A stretch of DNA of 64,000 nucleotides, from contig CM066730.1 of assembly GCA_033961575.1 (NCBI GenBank), positions 139,093,523 through 139,157,522 on the forward strand, in the 5' to 3' direction. The notes beneath the pieces were generated by a model. The model worked only from the letters and a program-made list of their open reading frames with translations. It was not told the DNA's origin and made no database searches. This document shows, in pieces, positions 42,570 through 54,061 of the stretch. Positions within the stretch are counted from its first letter, which is position 1. Every line of letters begins with the position of its first letter. Position numbers and translations under genes: made by a program. This DNA comes from Aselliscus stoliczkanus. Lineage: Eukaryota > Chordata > Mammalia > Chiroptera > Hipposideridae.

Positions 42570-42973
42570 AGGGCTGGCCGGGTGGCGCATTGGTTAAGAG
42601 CTGGTTTTGGGATGCCAGCGGCCCTGGTTTGGATCCCACATATGAGGGCCAGTGACACTGCCCTCTACAGCTAACAACACCTCCACCTGGAGCTGGGCTT
42701 GGTGAGCCTCGGCGACAGTGTAGGCTGCAGCCCTTGCTGCAGTGGGCTGCCATAGGCTACAGTAAGTGGCCGGCAGCCAGGGTGAGCTGCCAATAGCCAT
42801 GGTGAGCGACCATCCAGAGGCCGGCAACCAATCTGCCTCACCCGGGAAGAGCGCAATGACGATACCAACATGGGCCAGTGAAGCAACGTCCTCCGCAACT
42901 AGACTGAAGAACAAAAGGACAGCAACTTGTCTGTTCCCCTTCCCCAGTTCCCAAAAAAATCTTTAAAAAAAAA
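42570..42973 (+). mobile_element. Composite SINE: tRNA head plus GC-rich body
   Basis: The head GGGCTGGCCGGGTGGCGCAT through GGGCCAGTGACACTGCCCTC is the family SINE, but a further body of about 300 bp follows (CTACAGCTAACAACACCTCC, GGCTGCAGCCCTTGCTGCAG, CGGGAAGAGCGCAATGACGA). It ends CTGTTCCCCTTCCCC and an A-rich tail. The body is CpG-richer than its surroundings. The three overlapping frames here (42,520-42,966) are not genes. A clear target duplication was not identified. Confidence 0.82.
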
Positions 42974-42977
42974 GAAT

Positions 42978-43005
42978 TTATATATATATATATTATATAT
43001 CTTAC
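42978..43005. repeat. (TA)n tract
   Basis: Follows the composite SINE tail directly and may be derived from it. Confidence 0.8.
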
Positions 43006-43444
43006 TGGAATTTCTACACTTTAATTAGTTCTTGGACAAAGGCCTCATTAGGGCTTATATCCACTATGCAGTGTTTCTCTTTGACATTTCATGGCCATTC
43101 CCCTTCTTAATATAGACAACGTTGTTGGGAAAATGGATTTTCTTGAACTAATGAGAATGTGTTAGTCTTTGTTATCGCTGTGTCTTAGTGCAATGTTTAT
43201 AATGAAAAATGATTAATTTTGTGACATTTTCAATACCATCTGTATTCTTCAAAAGCCTAAGTATGTATCAGTCTCAACACTGTCCCTTAGTTTCAAGGAC
43301 AGCCACATTCCCTGATGCCCCGCCCCTCATTTCTCCATCCGTAGGCTACAGTGTTCTGAACTGCAAGTAGGGAGACCAGACTCTTCCTTACCCAGCTCCC
43401 AAGGTAGTAGTGAGGATTACATGAGATAATAGAAGGCAAAATAG
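43006..43444. other. No gene recognised
   Basis: Unassigned. Confidence 0.45.
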
Positions 43445-43665
43445 TAATATTAATAAATGCTAACATCTCCATCATGCTTACTATGTTCCAGGCATATACA
43501 CTAGCCTATTACCACAATCCTATTAAGTAGGTGCTATTATTACCCTCATTTTCCAGATGAGAAATCTGAGGAACAGTCAGATTAATTCTTTTGCCCAAGG
43601 TTACAGAACTAGTAAGTGACAGAGTCACAATTTGAACTCAAGGTCGTCTGGGTTCAAAGCCAAAA
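43445..43665 (-). repeat. MIR SINE relic, well preserved
   Basis: CTTACTATGTTCCAGGCATA, AGTAGGTGCTATTATTACCC, AACTAGTAAGTGACAGAGTC. Confidence 0.83.
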
Positions 43666-44069
43666 AGAGGTGGTAGACCCTATGGGTCTCAGTTTCCTTG
43701 TGCGGACTCTTTCCATTCTAAACTTGCATGTCATCAGATGACTTCGGTCCCAATAATATACAGAGGACGGGAAGACAAATGCTCCTACAGTAACCCAGAA
43801 ATCCATGGACCTTCTACCCTTCTCAGAAGTTGAGGTGAACTTGGCTTAACCTACCAGTCTTATAGTTTGTGTGAGTCTGGTGCCTCCCCCAGAACTTCTG
43901 TGAATTCCTGACTTAATTTATTTCATGCCCCCCTCTGCTTCTGCACTTCTGTTAATCATGAAACCAACACATGCCAAACAGCACTCAAAACGCCACCCTT
44001 TTCAGGCTCCCGTAGGCAAGTCAGTATGTCCTAGCACATCATATTTGTAGTTTTCCTAAATATTTTTGA
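43666..44069. other. No gene recognised
   Basis: Contains CTCAGTTTCCTTGTGCGGAC (MIR-like, isolated). Otherwise unassigned. Confidence 0.4.
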
Positions 44070-44700
44070 GTAATGATGTGGAGTCACATCATGGTGGGTG
44101 AGGCCCTCTGTCCAGGCCCGGCCACCAGGTGCCCAAACTGCACCTTTGTGCAAATTAGAAAAAAAAAAGCAAAAACCAAAAAAAACCCTACCCTGCCATC
44201 CTGTGGGACTAATTAGAAAAAGGACCCCCTCTTGGCAGAAAAATGAGGAAAAGCACCCCCTTTTGCTAACATAGACACAGCAAGACCCCAGCTTGGCAAG
44301 CAGAGTGCAGGTGGGCTGGATCCCTGCCCTTGGCTGCCCTTGACTGCCCCTGCCCCCTCAGGAAACCTTGTGCAGAACTGTAGGCATCAGCCCTGCCTCT
44401 GCCATCTCAATGGCCCCAGCCCAACTCCCTTGCTTTCCTTCCTTGCCAGCATTTTAAAGTGGCACCACTTTCCAAAAGCTCAGTTCCAACAACTAAGTTT
44501 CCCCACCATGCTTAGGCCCTTGAAAGACATATTCCAGAACCCTCTCTTCTTTCTGAACAAGGCCCACGCCTGCCCATTTTTCTACATCACCATGGGTCTT
44601 CAGAGCAGTCGCTTCTTTGCCTAGCCTTGTCTGCTCAGTAAATTTTATTTCTAATCGTGGCTCTTTCTTCCAGCAGCCCCATGGGGTTGAGCCATAAATG
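44070..44700 (+). repeat. Candidate solo LTR (ERV1-like)
   Basis: The right part has CCTTGTCTGCTCAGTAAATT followed by TTATTTCTAATCGTGGCTCT, the look of an LTR polyadenylation region with a weak AGTAAA signal. The middle holds an imperfect repeat containing AATTAGAAAAA. Boundaries and target duplication could not be fixed, and no internal viral genes are present. Confidence 0.4.
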
Positions 44701-45364
44701 ATGCAGAATGCAGGGTAGAGGCAGGAATGCTTTTCTCTCATCCTTAAGCCTATGGGCTAATGCCCATCTCCCCTGCAGAGAGCTGCTAGCTTCTGCCGCT
44801 GGGAAGCACATGGCTGACCAGGCTCTGGTTATGTGGCAGACAAGACAGCCCCAGCAAGCCCAGTGCAACACCATCAGTCTTCAGTAGGCAAGAAGACAAA
44901 TGCGCAAACCCTGGAAATTCTGAGCAGTGGCGCTTAATCCTCCTGTGGTAATTATGCTCATCCATCTCTCCCTCTGCCCTCTGAGAAGTCTCAGCAGGGT
45001 CTGTCACATGCCATGGGCTTGGGCACCATTGCGTTACTATCACAGATTAAAGGTAGCTAACCAGTGACCTCCCGAGGTTTTGACTGTGCACCCCTATCAG
45101 TAAGGTGTTTTTGAGTGAGCACCCCATATATGCATGTTTATTTATGCATTCATTGCATACATGTATCCCTGTACTTATATAAACATATGAAAATAAAAAT
45201 GAGAAAGTACATATTAAAATAAATATAAATAGAACTTCCAATATGCTTTTCCCACACCCCAATCATCTTGCATACTTACCCTTGAGAGGTACACAGCCTG
45301 CTCAGATACCACCTGCCGAAATAAACCATATCACTTCCTTGGCTGGGACTGTGAGACGGACAAA
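44701..45364. other. No gene recognised
   Basis: Minus-strand frames of 71-85 codons at 44,635-45,262 overlap in different frames without homology. The segment 45,120-45,240 is AT-rich. Confidence 0.4.
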
Positions 45365-45500
45365 GCCTTGGGAATCATTCAGACTCGAGTTCTAATCCTA
45401 GTTTCCCTAGTTCATGGCTAGACAATTTTGGATAAGTGCTGTCATTTCTTGGGCTTTAGTTTGCTTGTCTGTGAAGTGAGGTATGATACTCTGAGCCAGG
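45365..45500 (+). repeat. MIR SINE relic
   Basis: GCTTTAGTTTGCTTGTCTGT and TCGAGTTCTAATCCTAGTTT. Confidence 0.7.
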
Positions 45501-45604
45501 CACTTTTCATGATGCTATGGATTTAGAGGTAGGGTGCAGGCCCCTTTGTCAGGAGTCAATCCAGGAAGAATATCCCCAAACCAATGACAACTAACTTCAG
45601 ATAA

Positions 45605-45720
45605 CTTGGGGTGCTAGTTGAAGATGCTGATTTCTGAGCCTCCCTCTAGACATAAAATCAAAATCTCTTGGAATTGAACCAAGAAGTTGGCTTGTACACA
45701 TTTCCTTGTTATTCATGTGT
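45605..45720 (+). repeat. MER5A-like hAT relic
   Basis: GGGGTGCTAGTTGAAGATGC, AGATAACT and AAATCAAAATCTCTTGGAAT align with the interior of MER5A-type elements. Confidence 0.55.
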
Positions 45721-46829
45721 ACATAAAAGTGAGAGAGGTAATGAGTGGTAAATAGATGTGGTGACATAGTATCATGTACAGTAAAGTAATGAGAAGTGCT
45801 ACAAAGAGCTCTTAACTCTGAAGGGTCTGGGTGCCCACAGGTGGTGCATCTACTACCCATGGGATAGCTTCCTGGAGAAAGTGATGCATGGCATTGTTCT
45901 TGCCTCTTCCAGGCCTGTCTCGGTCTCAGGGTCAGGCTTTGGCTTGGGCCATGTCCCCTGTCTAAGCATTCATTTGGCTCAGCCCTAGCCCTCTGAGTCT
46001 TCCCTCTCTTTCCAACTTCCCATAGCATCCCCAGCATGACAGGTCTCACATGGTTTGCACAATGCCTATCCCAACAGCTGCTACATGCTTGGAGTGATGA
46101 CAGGTGCTGAAGAGGCATAGGTTCCCTCCATAGGACATTTCCACTGTTGCTGTGGCAAAAGCCTGGGGCTACAATAAAGAGTTTGGTGTTGGTAATTTAT
46201 TTATACCCTACCTCATTCCAACACAGGAGTTGAAGTGTCTTCAGTAGGTACAAATAATACAATTCAAAAGATGAGATAAATGAGCAAAGGTGGACAAAGA
46301 AACAATAATGGTAGGAAAATAAGATGAAGACAACTGTAGAACCTGTAAACAAGCTATATGAGAGATAATCTTGTACAGATGTTACAAGTAGCCATACAAG
46401 TAGCTTCTTAGTAGCCATCACAAACAAGGAAATGAATATTAGTTTTATAATTTTCATAGCATCCATTTGAATAAGTTGAATGGGTTGCCAAGGAGAAGCA
46501 CAACTTTTCTCAGAAATGTCATGAAGATGTAAAGTGTCCAGTGTATGATGGAGTGAATGACAGCCTCAACACCCTTGCAGTAATTAGTATTTCATATAAT
46601 TCTTTAAGAACTTTCAATGTGCAATATTTATTTAGTCAAAATATTTTACTTGGAAGCACTTTGAGGGTCATCTGTTCTGCCTGACAATGGTAGATTTCTC
46701 CCAGTCTCCCACTATAGCAGCATTCCTTCTCAGCTCTGCTGAGGGACCTGAAGGACCTGATCCAACCACACTTGAAAATTTCCAAGGAGTCTGACACTAG
46801 CTGAACCCTAAAACTTTGTTCAATCTGCT
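45721..46829. other. No gene recognised
   Basis: The 173-codon minus-strand frame (45,597-46,118) begins in unassigned sequence and runs into the MER5A-like relic, so it is not credible. The rest is AT-rich and unassigned. Confidence 0.45.
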
Positions 46830-47310
46830 CCTACTTCCTCCAACATCTTCCTTGCAAAGTCATACCATCCCCCAAGACCCAATTCAGATCTCACCGTCAC
46901 AAGAAGCCTTCTCTGATCCAACCAATCAGATTTACTTTCCTCCCGACCATGCATCTCTATGTCTCTGCTAGGAATCTCCATTTTAACATTTCTTATAATA
47001 CACCCTGGGTGTATATGAGCATATCTGTGAGGTATGTCTGTCCCATTCTTTTTACTCCCTCTGTTTCCTGAACATACGGAAAGTAGAGCCAAGGCCACTC
47101 TGGAACCAGGGTCTCGAAGCAACACAAGAGACCTCATGAGCATGCGCTCTGTGCTGGGCATTGTCCTGTTGGGTTTGGGGAGTCTAGAGGTGTGGAAGAC
47201 TTAGTCATTACCCATAAGGCACTGCAACAGCCCACTAGACCATGGACTCTTCAGAGGCAGGAGATAATTGTAGTCATCATTGCACCTTCAGAGCCTGACA
47301 TTGATTTGAA
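46830..47310 (+). repeat. L2 relics, mixed
   Basis: 46,840-46,970 has CACAAGAAGCCTTCTCTGAT (plus-strand L2). 47,140-47,215 has GCTCTGTGCTGGGCATTGTC (reversed L2 end). 47,230-47,310 has ACTCTTCAGAGGCAGGAGAT (plus-strand end). These are probably separate fragments. Confidence 0.5.
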
Positions 47311-47394
47311 CTTGAAGCGACCTACCCAAAAAACACAAAGCAACAGGTCTTTGAAAATATTCTTCTTAGTTTCCATTTCCTCTTCCAAATCACA

Positions 47395-47470
47395 TATATT
47401 TTCACTTAATTCCTACAACAACTCTGAGATAGTCCTTATCAACCCTATTTTACAGATAAAGAAGTTTAAA
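47395..47470 (-). repeat. MIR core relic
   Basis: ACTCTGAGATAGTCCTTATC and CCTATTTTACAGATAAAGAA. Confidence 0.6.
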
Positions 47471-47689
47471 TGCTCACCTTGTTTTTTTCATCCTATTGAG
47501 CTTCAATTTGAAAAAACTGGTGACATACTGCTTACCTTGCAAGGTTAAGAACAATGCAATGACATATATACAATGTCTTAACACAGTACTTGATCTAGAG
47601 AAGATGCTTCAGAATTGTGGGTTTCACTCCCCAGGAATTAACACTGTCCAAATTGCCTTAAATATTTAGATAACTAATTTCCTTTCCTA

Positions 47690-47845
47690 GACAACCCTAC
47701 AAAGTAGGTACCAATTATTATCCCTATCTAGGAGATGGAACAGAGTTTAGTAACTTGCACCCGGTAAACACAGATACATGGAGGTGGACTGGGATTTGAA
47801 CCCAGGAAGTGTGGCTCCACCCTGAGTGTTTAAACATTCAACAGT
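47690..47845 (-). repeat. MIR SINE relic
   Basis: CTACAAAGTAGGTACCAATT and GGGATTTGAACCCAGGAAGT. Confidence 0.75.
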
Positions 47846-48489
47846 TCTGCCTCCCATTAAAGCCGTAGTTCAGCATAGCCTGTTACCATAAAGATGTGTT
47901 CACAGTGCCATGGGAGCATACAGGAACAATGGGCTAGAACGAAAGGCTTCCTATGAGGGATAATGGCCTGAGTGCAGTCTTGAGATTTGAGTGGGTGCTA
48001 ATCAAACAAGCAGTGGGACTGGCACATCAGATGGATGGAACAGCATAAGCAAAAGCACAGGAGACAGTCAATGTATACATGAGCTGCTAGCTGCACATGC
48101 CCCTGGAGACCTTAGCTGTTCATGTTTGCAGTATCTACACTTCCCCTGGTTCTCATGCTTTCTGTTGCATTTCTGGTTTCTGGCCCTTTTAGTAACTGCA
48201 TGGACTGTGTTTTGACCCTCAGATGTCCTTGACCCACCCTTCACCATGCCTTTAACTGCCTATCTCCATAGGACACTCTGTACCATCTTGGTATCTCTGT
48301 GCATAGCCTCGTACGGCTGGTCATATTACCAGGTCCTTTGGGCAGGACCACACTAACCACTGCTCTCTGGCTGGGTATCCGTTAGAAGGCTCTGTCCCTC
48401 TGTAGATACACTGTATGGCCTTGTTGACTCTCTCACTTCTTTTGATGTCCACATTCCCTGTCTGTAGTGCTTTTGCCCCTTGCCTCCCA
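47846..48489. other. No gene recognised
   Basis: Unassigned. The 74-codon frame at 47,991-48,215 is unsupported. Confidence 0.45.
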
Positions 48490-48730
48490 GGGTGTTTATT
48501 CTATTAGTCATTCAACACTCCTATAGGCCAGGAATGTCCTTAGTGCTGAGGATACAGTAATAAATGAAACAGACAAAATCTCTGCTCTACTCTTCATTTA
48601 GAGAAGAAGAAAGGCAATCAAAACAATGGCTATATGATGTAAGTCATATGCAGAAAACATAGCTTGAGGATATAGAGAATAAGGAGAGAGATGTGGTCAG
48701 GAGAGGCCCCACTGTTTGGGAGATTTTGAT
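48490..48730 (-). repeat. L2 LINE 3' end relic
   Basis: AGTCATTCAACACTCCTATA, GTGCTGAGGATACAGTAATA, AATGAAACAGACAAAATCTC. Confidence 0.7.
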
Positions 48731-48767
48731 CAATGGCCCCAAAACTATTGTGGTCTCTCTAGTTTTA

Positions 48768-48915
48768 TTTATTTATTTTAGCTGAGCCATCCTGCCACCT
48801 GTTGGCAGCTCAACAGCAACTCAGCTCGGGCTGGCATCGAACCACCGTTGCTCAGAGCTCAGCTCACACTCTTGAGCGAGCTCTTAACCAACTGAGCCAC
48901 TCAGGCAGCTCCCCT
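48768..48915 (-). mobile_element. tRNA-headed SINE, second subtype
   Basis: Same subtype as 23,910-24,058. The minus strand starts GAGCTGCCTGAGTGGCTCAG, has CTCGCTCAAGAGTGTGAGCT, and ends GCCAACAGGTGGCAGGATGG then (AAAT)n. Perfect 15-bp duplication GTCTCTCTAGTTTTA at 48,753-48,767 and 48,916-48,930. Confidence 0.93.
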
Positions 48916-49124
48916 GTCTCTCTAGTTTTAGAGTTCATGAAGAGTTGCAAACATGCTCTCCCCACCTGCACTCCCCTCCCCACACCATGAAACAAGAAGA
49001 TCTGGAAATAAATTTTACCATGACTGGCCTTGAGGCTGAAGCCAATTATTTAATTTCTCCATATGTCAGAATTCTCACCTGTGTGAGAAGTTGTGGCAGA
49101 GGCACAAAAGGCAAGTACCATTCA

Positions 49125-49260
49125 TTAATTCAACAAATTCCTTCTGTGTGCCTACCGTGTTCCAGGAACACTGTTGGCATGGAAGTTAAGTGAATAAGGC
49201 AGCCATTGCCCTCAAGTATCTCCCAGTCTAGGAGAGAAGGTAAGGACCAATGGAAAATGA
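49125..49260 (-). repeat. L2 LINE 3' end relic
   Basis: AATTCAACAAATTCCTTCTG, GTGCCTACCGTGTTCCAGGA. Confidence 0.7.
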
Positions 49261-49433
49261 GAATACCAAATCTCAGTTGTTCCAAAGAGGCACCTAAGCC
49301 AGCAGCAGGTGGCCAGGGAGGGCTTTCCAAAGATATGCTCTCTGAGCTGCAAAGTGCTTTGCTAATGAGTAGGAGAACAAACCTGGATCTTCATTTAGCC
49401 TTAAACCTTTCTTACCACCATTCACCCACCCCC

Positions 49434-49435
<2 letters not shown>

Positions 49436-49483
<48 letters not shown>
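49436..49483. repeat. (CA)n microsatellite
   Basis: About 23 units. It produces the Thr-His run in the plus-strand 189-codon frame and the Cys-Val run in the minus-strand frame. Confidence 0.97.
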
Positions 49484-49485
<2 letters not shown>

Positions 49486-49619
49486 TCTGGGCTAAGGATT
49501 CCACTTCACTCTTTAGAACAGCGTACATCCAGCATGCCAGCTTTTGTTTTGGTTGTACCCTCTATCAGCATGTGTTCTCCCTCTGTGCAGCACCAGTCCT
49601 GTCCATCACAGCTAACCTG

Positions 49620-49830
49620 GTACTTTCCAGAAGTCATCCTCTCTCTGCCTTGGTTGTAATTAAGCTCTCTTTTCTAAGCTCCCACTGCAGTCTGAATCAT
49701 GGTTATGGTATATTCTTTCTAGATGACCTATGTCTCCTTCACCTCTATATCCTTAAGACCATGTATAGTGTCTGACATAGTAGGTGCTTAATAAATATTT
49801 CTCAGCTCAAATGGAATTGAATTGAATGGA
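49620..49830 (+). repeat. L2 LINE 3' end relic
   Basis: GACCATGTATAGTGTCTGAC and TAGTAGGTGCTTAATAAATA. Confidence 0.75.
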
Positions 49831-51229
49831 ACTGAAGCACATAAGGATTGAATTAAAATTCCCCTTTAGCCGTTTGCTGCTTATGCTATGAATGTATATT
49901 TTAAGAATTAAAATTTTTTTATAGGATTTATATAGATGAGTTATTTTTTCAGAAGTTCAAATAGCCTCAGACGCTGGGAAGTTTTCCCATAGTCAAAGAT
50001 GGTTAAATCCTATCTGATGAAATTCCATCTAATCTCTTTAGTATGATATCATTTATCTATTGGTAGAACTTGGGTAAATTAGGAGGCTGTCAGCTGCTTG
50101 AGTCTAGGGGGGTTTAGAGTAGATCCAAGCATCTGGTAAGATTGACAACGTTAAAGGACTCAGCCATGAGTGAGAAAGAGAAAGAGGAAGGCTTAATCAT
50201 AAAGGAAATAAACCACCAGTAGAATGCAGGGATCCATGGGTAGGGGCTCAGTTGTTACCAAGATATACTGTCAGACCTCAAAGAGGGCTCTCTGAGTGGC
50301 TGGCTGAGGTCCAATCCTGCCCTAAGGAGTCCTTCTTAGCAGTCACCAAAATACCCATCGGCTACTTTACACTGGAGCATTCCTGAGATGTTTTGTCTTG
50401 GCCTTTCTATGACCGACCACCTTGGGAAAAAACAAGGCAGTTCAACAAAAGAAATGGTGCTTATTGCTTCTATAGAATGATCTATCTGGTACCTTCAAAC
50501 AACTCTTCTTGATACCGGACTCACGCTCTGGGTGCCCTCCTCCATGCTGGGTCATGCAGCCTGCAGCTGGGTCATCTAAAGGTTACCCTACCAGTACCAG
50601 GCTCTCCTGTGGTTTTCCAGGGGCAAGTGGCAGGAGGAATTATGAGAATCAGCCTGTACATCACTGTGCAGGCTTTATTTGTACTCTGCTTGGTTATTTT
50701 CTCCTCTTAATGACTGTTGCAGTCTCTTCTGGGGATTTCTGAGGCTGCTTCAGTAAGTTGTATTTTTGATTTTGATTTTCGTTGGCTTGACTAAGGATTC
50801 GCAGAAATAAAAAAACAAATGGAAACAAAATGCACAAACTCATTGGAATACAAAGGGTTGTTGAGAAGCTGGAGTAAGGAAGCTGATGCCCAAGATGAAA
50901 GTTTTGAATTTAGGCATTCCAGATCGCTCTGGTTACCAGCTGATATCCTGACAGCTTTTGTGTAGCTCAGCCAAACGCCAGCCATGGCTTGTGCCTAATT
51001 ACCAAACTCAGTGACTTTTTGGTTTGTTTGTTTTTTTTTGTCTACCAAGGAATTTTATAATCCCCTGTTGTTCACTACTCACTCATTCATGCAATGGGCA
51101 TTTCCTGAGAGGCAGCAATGGATGGACCCTTGGCTTTGAGTCTATGCTTTACCATCACCTTATTCTGCAAGCTTATGCAGCACATTCTGTCTCCCTGGGT
51201 CTCAAGTTCACCATTCTCAAGTGTAGATT
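49831..51229. other. No gene recognised
   Basis: About 1.4 kb with no recognised repeat or coding signal. A T-rich patch at 51,020-51,040 is the only feature. Confidence 0.45.
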
Positions 51230-51350
51230 TTAGAGTGTGATCTCAGTGAAGGCTGGAAATATGTCTGCTTGTTTATTTTCACACCCATAGTGCCAAGGAC
51301 AGGGCCTAACACCTAATAGGTGCTCAGAATATTTGTTAAAGAATTAAATA
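51230..51350 (+). repeat. L2 LINE 3' end relic
   Basis: AGTGCCAAGGACAGGGCCTA and TAATAGGTGCTCAGAATATT. Confidence 0.7.
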
Positions 51351-51459
51351 AGGCTACATGATCTCAAACATTCTAACAGGACCCACCAATCTTTTTATGT
51401 TCTCACTTGAGAATTTTCTCTACCTCTTCACCTGTGTATCTCATTAACTTTTCTGCTGT

Positions 51460-51740
51460 GAGGTTTCTAGACTCTATGCAGAGATCACATAGCATAGATA
51501 ATACTCTAACCCCCTAACCCTGAGAAGGTGCCTTTTCTCTGAATTTCTGTAGCACCAGCACTAACCTCTATCTAAACAATCATTATACCCCCCTTATCCT
51601 CTTTTCTGTTTATTTGCTCATGTCCCTCACTAGTAATGAACAAATTAAGCATATGTTCTTTTATGTTTCTGTATCCTCAGTGCCTCCGTGTTGAATGGAA
51701 TTGGTGAATTACTGCTTGTCTTCTTGAAGAAATTATCATT
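51460..51740 (+). repeat. Probable L2 relic
   Basis: GTTTCTAGACTCTATGCAGA and ATCCTCAGTGCCTCCGTGTT bracket poorly matching interior sequence. Confidence 0.45.
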
Positions 51741-51879
51741 TTTCATCCTCATCATAATACCTCATAGGATTTAATAATATTTTTTGAAGTTTTGACTAGA
51801 CTTCCACTATTGTGTATCTATCCCTATGTCTCTTCTGGTTTTCCCCATGCTCCTCTTCATCTTTGCACCTCTCATCATT

Positions 51880-52120
51880 GTAGTACAATGGTTAAGAATA
51901 TGGGTCCTGGATTTATATTTCTTGACTTTGAATCTCACCTCTGCTTTGTGACCCTGGGAAGTTAATAACCTCTCTATGTCCCAGGTTTCCCATATGAAAA
52001 TTGAAATAACAGTACTTATTTCATACATCTGTTGTGAAGATTAAAAGAGGCAGCACACAGTAAAGCACTTGCCACATAGTAAACACTCAATAAATACTAG
52101 TTAATATTATTGCTGCTGTT
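51880..52120 (+). repeat. MIR SINE, essentially complete
   Basis: The best-preserved MIR in the window. Head GTAGTACAATGGTTAAGAAT; core GTGACCCTGGGAAGTTAATA; TCTGTTGTGAAGATTAAAAG; end GCACTTGCCACATAGTAAAC and CACTCAATAAATACTAGTTA. Confidence 0.92.
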
Positions 52121-53059
52121 GTTATTGATCATATGTTATACGCCACTATACACCCTTCTTGTGTTTTGAACAAGAAAGAAGTCTATCTAGTTCTCGTGAA
52201 GCTTACAATATAGTGAGTCAGTCCCCAGCTCTTTAAATTTTCATGGCCACTTACACCTTAGTATAAATCAGATAGTGGATCCTTTCTGTAGAGGGAGTTT
52301 TGATTGTGGTAGGGAGCTTCAGAAAACCATCGGGCACCTATCTTAAAGATGAGAAACAGAATGAGAGGAGAAAGCTGTGTGATTCAGGAAACAAACCACT
52401 GGTTACATAATTGTACTGTGCCTCCCCCTGTCTCCAGGCCATGGTCAGTAAGTTTAATTTATTGGTTTTTGTGAGCAGCCGCAAGGCATATCCCGTCAAT
52501 TTCTTGTTCTCAGTGTCTGTGGAGTGACTCAGACTATTAGCCTTGTATGATTACAGCATCTGTATTATGATGTCGAGGACATGTTGCTGCTACAATTTAT
52601 TCCTTTTATTTAGTCCACTTTGTCTCACTCAGCATATCACTCAGTGGCTGTTCGAGAAAACACTGGTGATGGACAATTTCTCTTTCTCTCTCCTCTCCTG
52701 ATATCCCTTCTCCTTGCCCTTCTGTCTTGTTGACGTCTTATTTCAAGGGAGATTTGTGGATCTGCTGGTTTCCTCTACATTGGCTGACCCTCGGGTCTGC
52801 AGTTCTCAGCAATGCGGCATCTCTCCATGGTGCTGAAAACAAGCACGTGGTTTGAGCTCTGCAGCAGAAGCCGAGGGAGACTAGGATATTTACAGGCAGC
52901 AGCAGGCAGTGGCCTGAGAAAGTTTACTGCCCAGTCCCGTTTATTTCAACCAAAAGGGACACGAGACACAGAAATGAAGAGGGGTTGCCTTAAGGAGGGT
53001 ATACATCTCTTGAGAGATCAGAATGCAGCTTTTATATAGACATATTGGGAGTTTCAGAG
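52121..53059. other. No gene recognised
   Basis: Unassigned. The 75-codon frame at 52,812-53,039 lacks homology that I recognise. Confidence 0.45.
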
Positions 53060-53175
53060 ACAAGCTAAGAAAACTCTTTTATCTCTTTGGCTCTCCTTAT
53101 CCCCATCTGTAAAATGGGGGAAATGCCAAAAATTTTTAACAACCACTGTGACATATAGATTAGATAATGTGTATA
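53060..53175 (+). repeat. MIR SINE relic
   Basis: CCCCATCTGTAAAATGGGGG and AGATTAGATAATGTGTATAT. Confidence 0.65.
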
Positions 53176-53179
53176 TAGT

Positions 53180-53660
53180 CCTGAGCATACTGCTTGCCTC
53201 ATGTCTACTTTTCTACCCTTATCTCCTGCTGCTTCCCGCCTGACATGCTGTGCTTCAGAAAGATGGAAGGATTTAGGGGCCTTGTTTTCCACACCATGCT
53301 GCTTTATGCCTCACTCATATTGTGCCTTCTGCCTATGTTGCCCTTACAAGTCCTTCTCTGCCTTTATAACACCCACACTTTGCTCACAATTCAGATCAGC
53401 TGACATCTCCTTCAGAAAGCCTCCTCTGCTTTTCCTAGGCCTTCCTCTAATGTGGATTAGCTGTCTCCTGCAGCTGCTCTCATGTCACTCTATGCATATG
53501 CATCTTTACATATATCTCTATCAAGACACCTAGCACATGACCATGAATATTATGGTATTCCTGATTTACTAGACTACAAGCTCTTTGAAAGAAGGGGCCA
53601 TATGTCTTCATCTCTAGCATAATACATGTCACCAAGTGGATGCTCACTGTTTGCTGTTTT
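53180..53660 (+). repeat. L2 LINE 3'UTR fragment
   Basis: AGAAAGCCTCCTCTGCTTTT, TCACAATTCAGATCAGCTGA, CTAGACTACAAGCTCTTTGA, CAAGTGGATGCTCACTG. It is about 480 bp, and the frames at 53,194-53,533 fall within it. Confidence 0.8.
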
Positions 53661-53780
53661 AAACTGAACGTGATAGGAACTTAAAACATCTGAGCTTCTT
53701 TCTCATCCCCAACCCAGTGTTCTCTTCCAATATTGTGCTATCTCTAGCTTGTTGGAAAGTTTTTGTGTTGGCTATTATTG

Positions 53781-53857
53781 TGTCACATACTTGTAGGGAT
53801 TAATCAGTTTTCTTCGTTTGCTAATGTCACATACTTGTAGGGATTGATCAGTTTTCT
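53781..53857. repeat. 33-bp tandem near-duplication
   Basis: TGTCACATACTTGTAGGGAT followed by T(A/G)ATCAGTTTTCT occurs at 53,781-53,813 and 53,825-53,857. There is one mismatch and a 44-bp period. Confidence 0.95.
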
Positions 53858-53906
53858 GTGGGTTATCCTTTGAAGGTGCTGGATTCATATCAAGATGGTT
53901 TGTCTT

Positions 53907-54061
53907 GTATGATATGGGGGGAGGAGTAGGGGGGAGAATTGGGGGAGGGGGTTGTCAATTTGAGGGGTAAAAAGTATAACTATTGCACTTTGTTGTACAC
54001 CTGAAGCTAATTAAAAATAAATAAATACATAAATAAATAAATAAATAAATACATTAAAAAA
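53907..54061 (+). mobile_element. Short 5'-truncated L1 3' end
   Basis: G-rich 3'UTR start (GGGGGGAGGAGTAGGGGGG), GGGTAAAAAGTATAACTATT, TTGTTGTACACCTGAAGCTA and a (TAAA)n tail. Flanked by a perfect 15-bp duplication AAGATGGTTTGTCTT at 53,892-53,906 and 54,062-54,076, so the whole insertion is only 155 bp. Confidence 0.88.

Noticed and set aside
42520..42966. Overlapping frames of 66-106 codons suggesting a small gene
   Set aside because: They are produced by the GC-rich body of the composite SINE.
45597..46118. 173-codon minus-strand open frame
   Set aside because: Its C-terminal third is a MER5A-like transposon relic and no domain is recognisable.
49206..49775. 189-codon plus-strand open frame
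   Set aside because: It reads through an L2 relic, the (CA)n microsatellite and another L2 end. The length is due to stop-free repeats.
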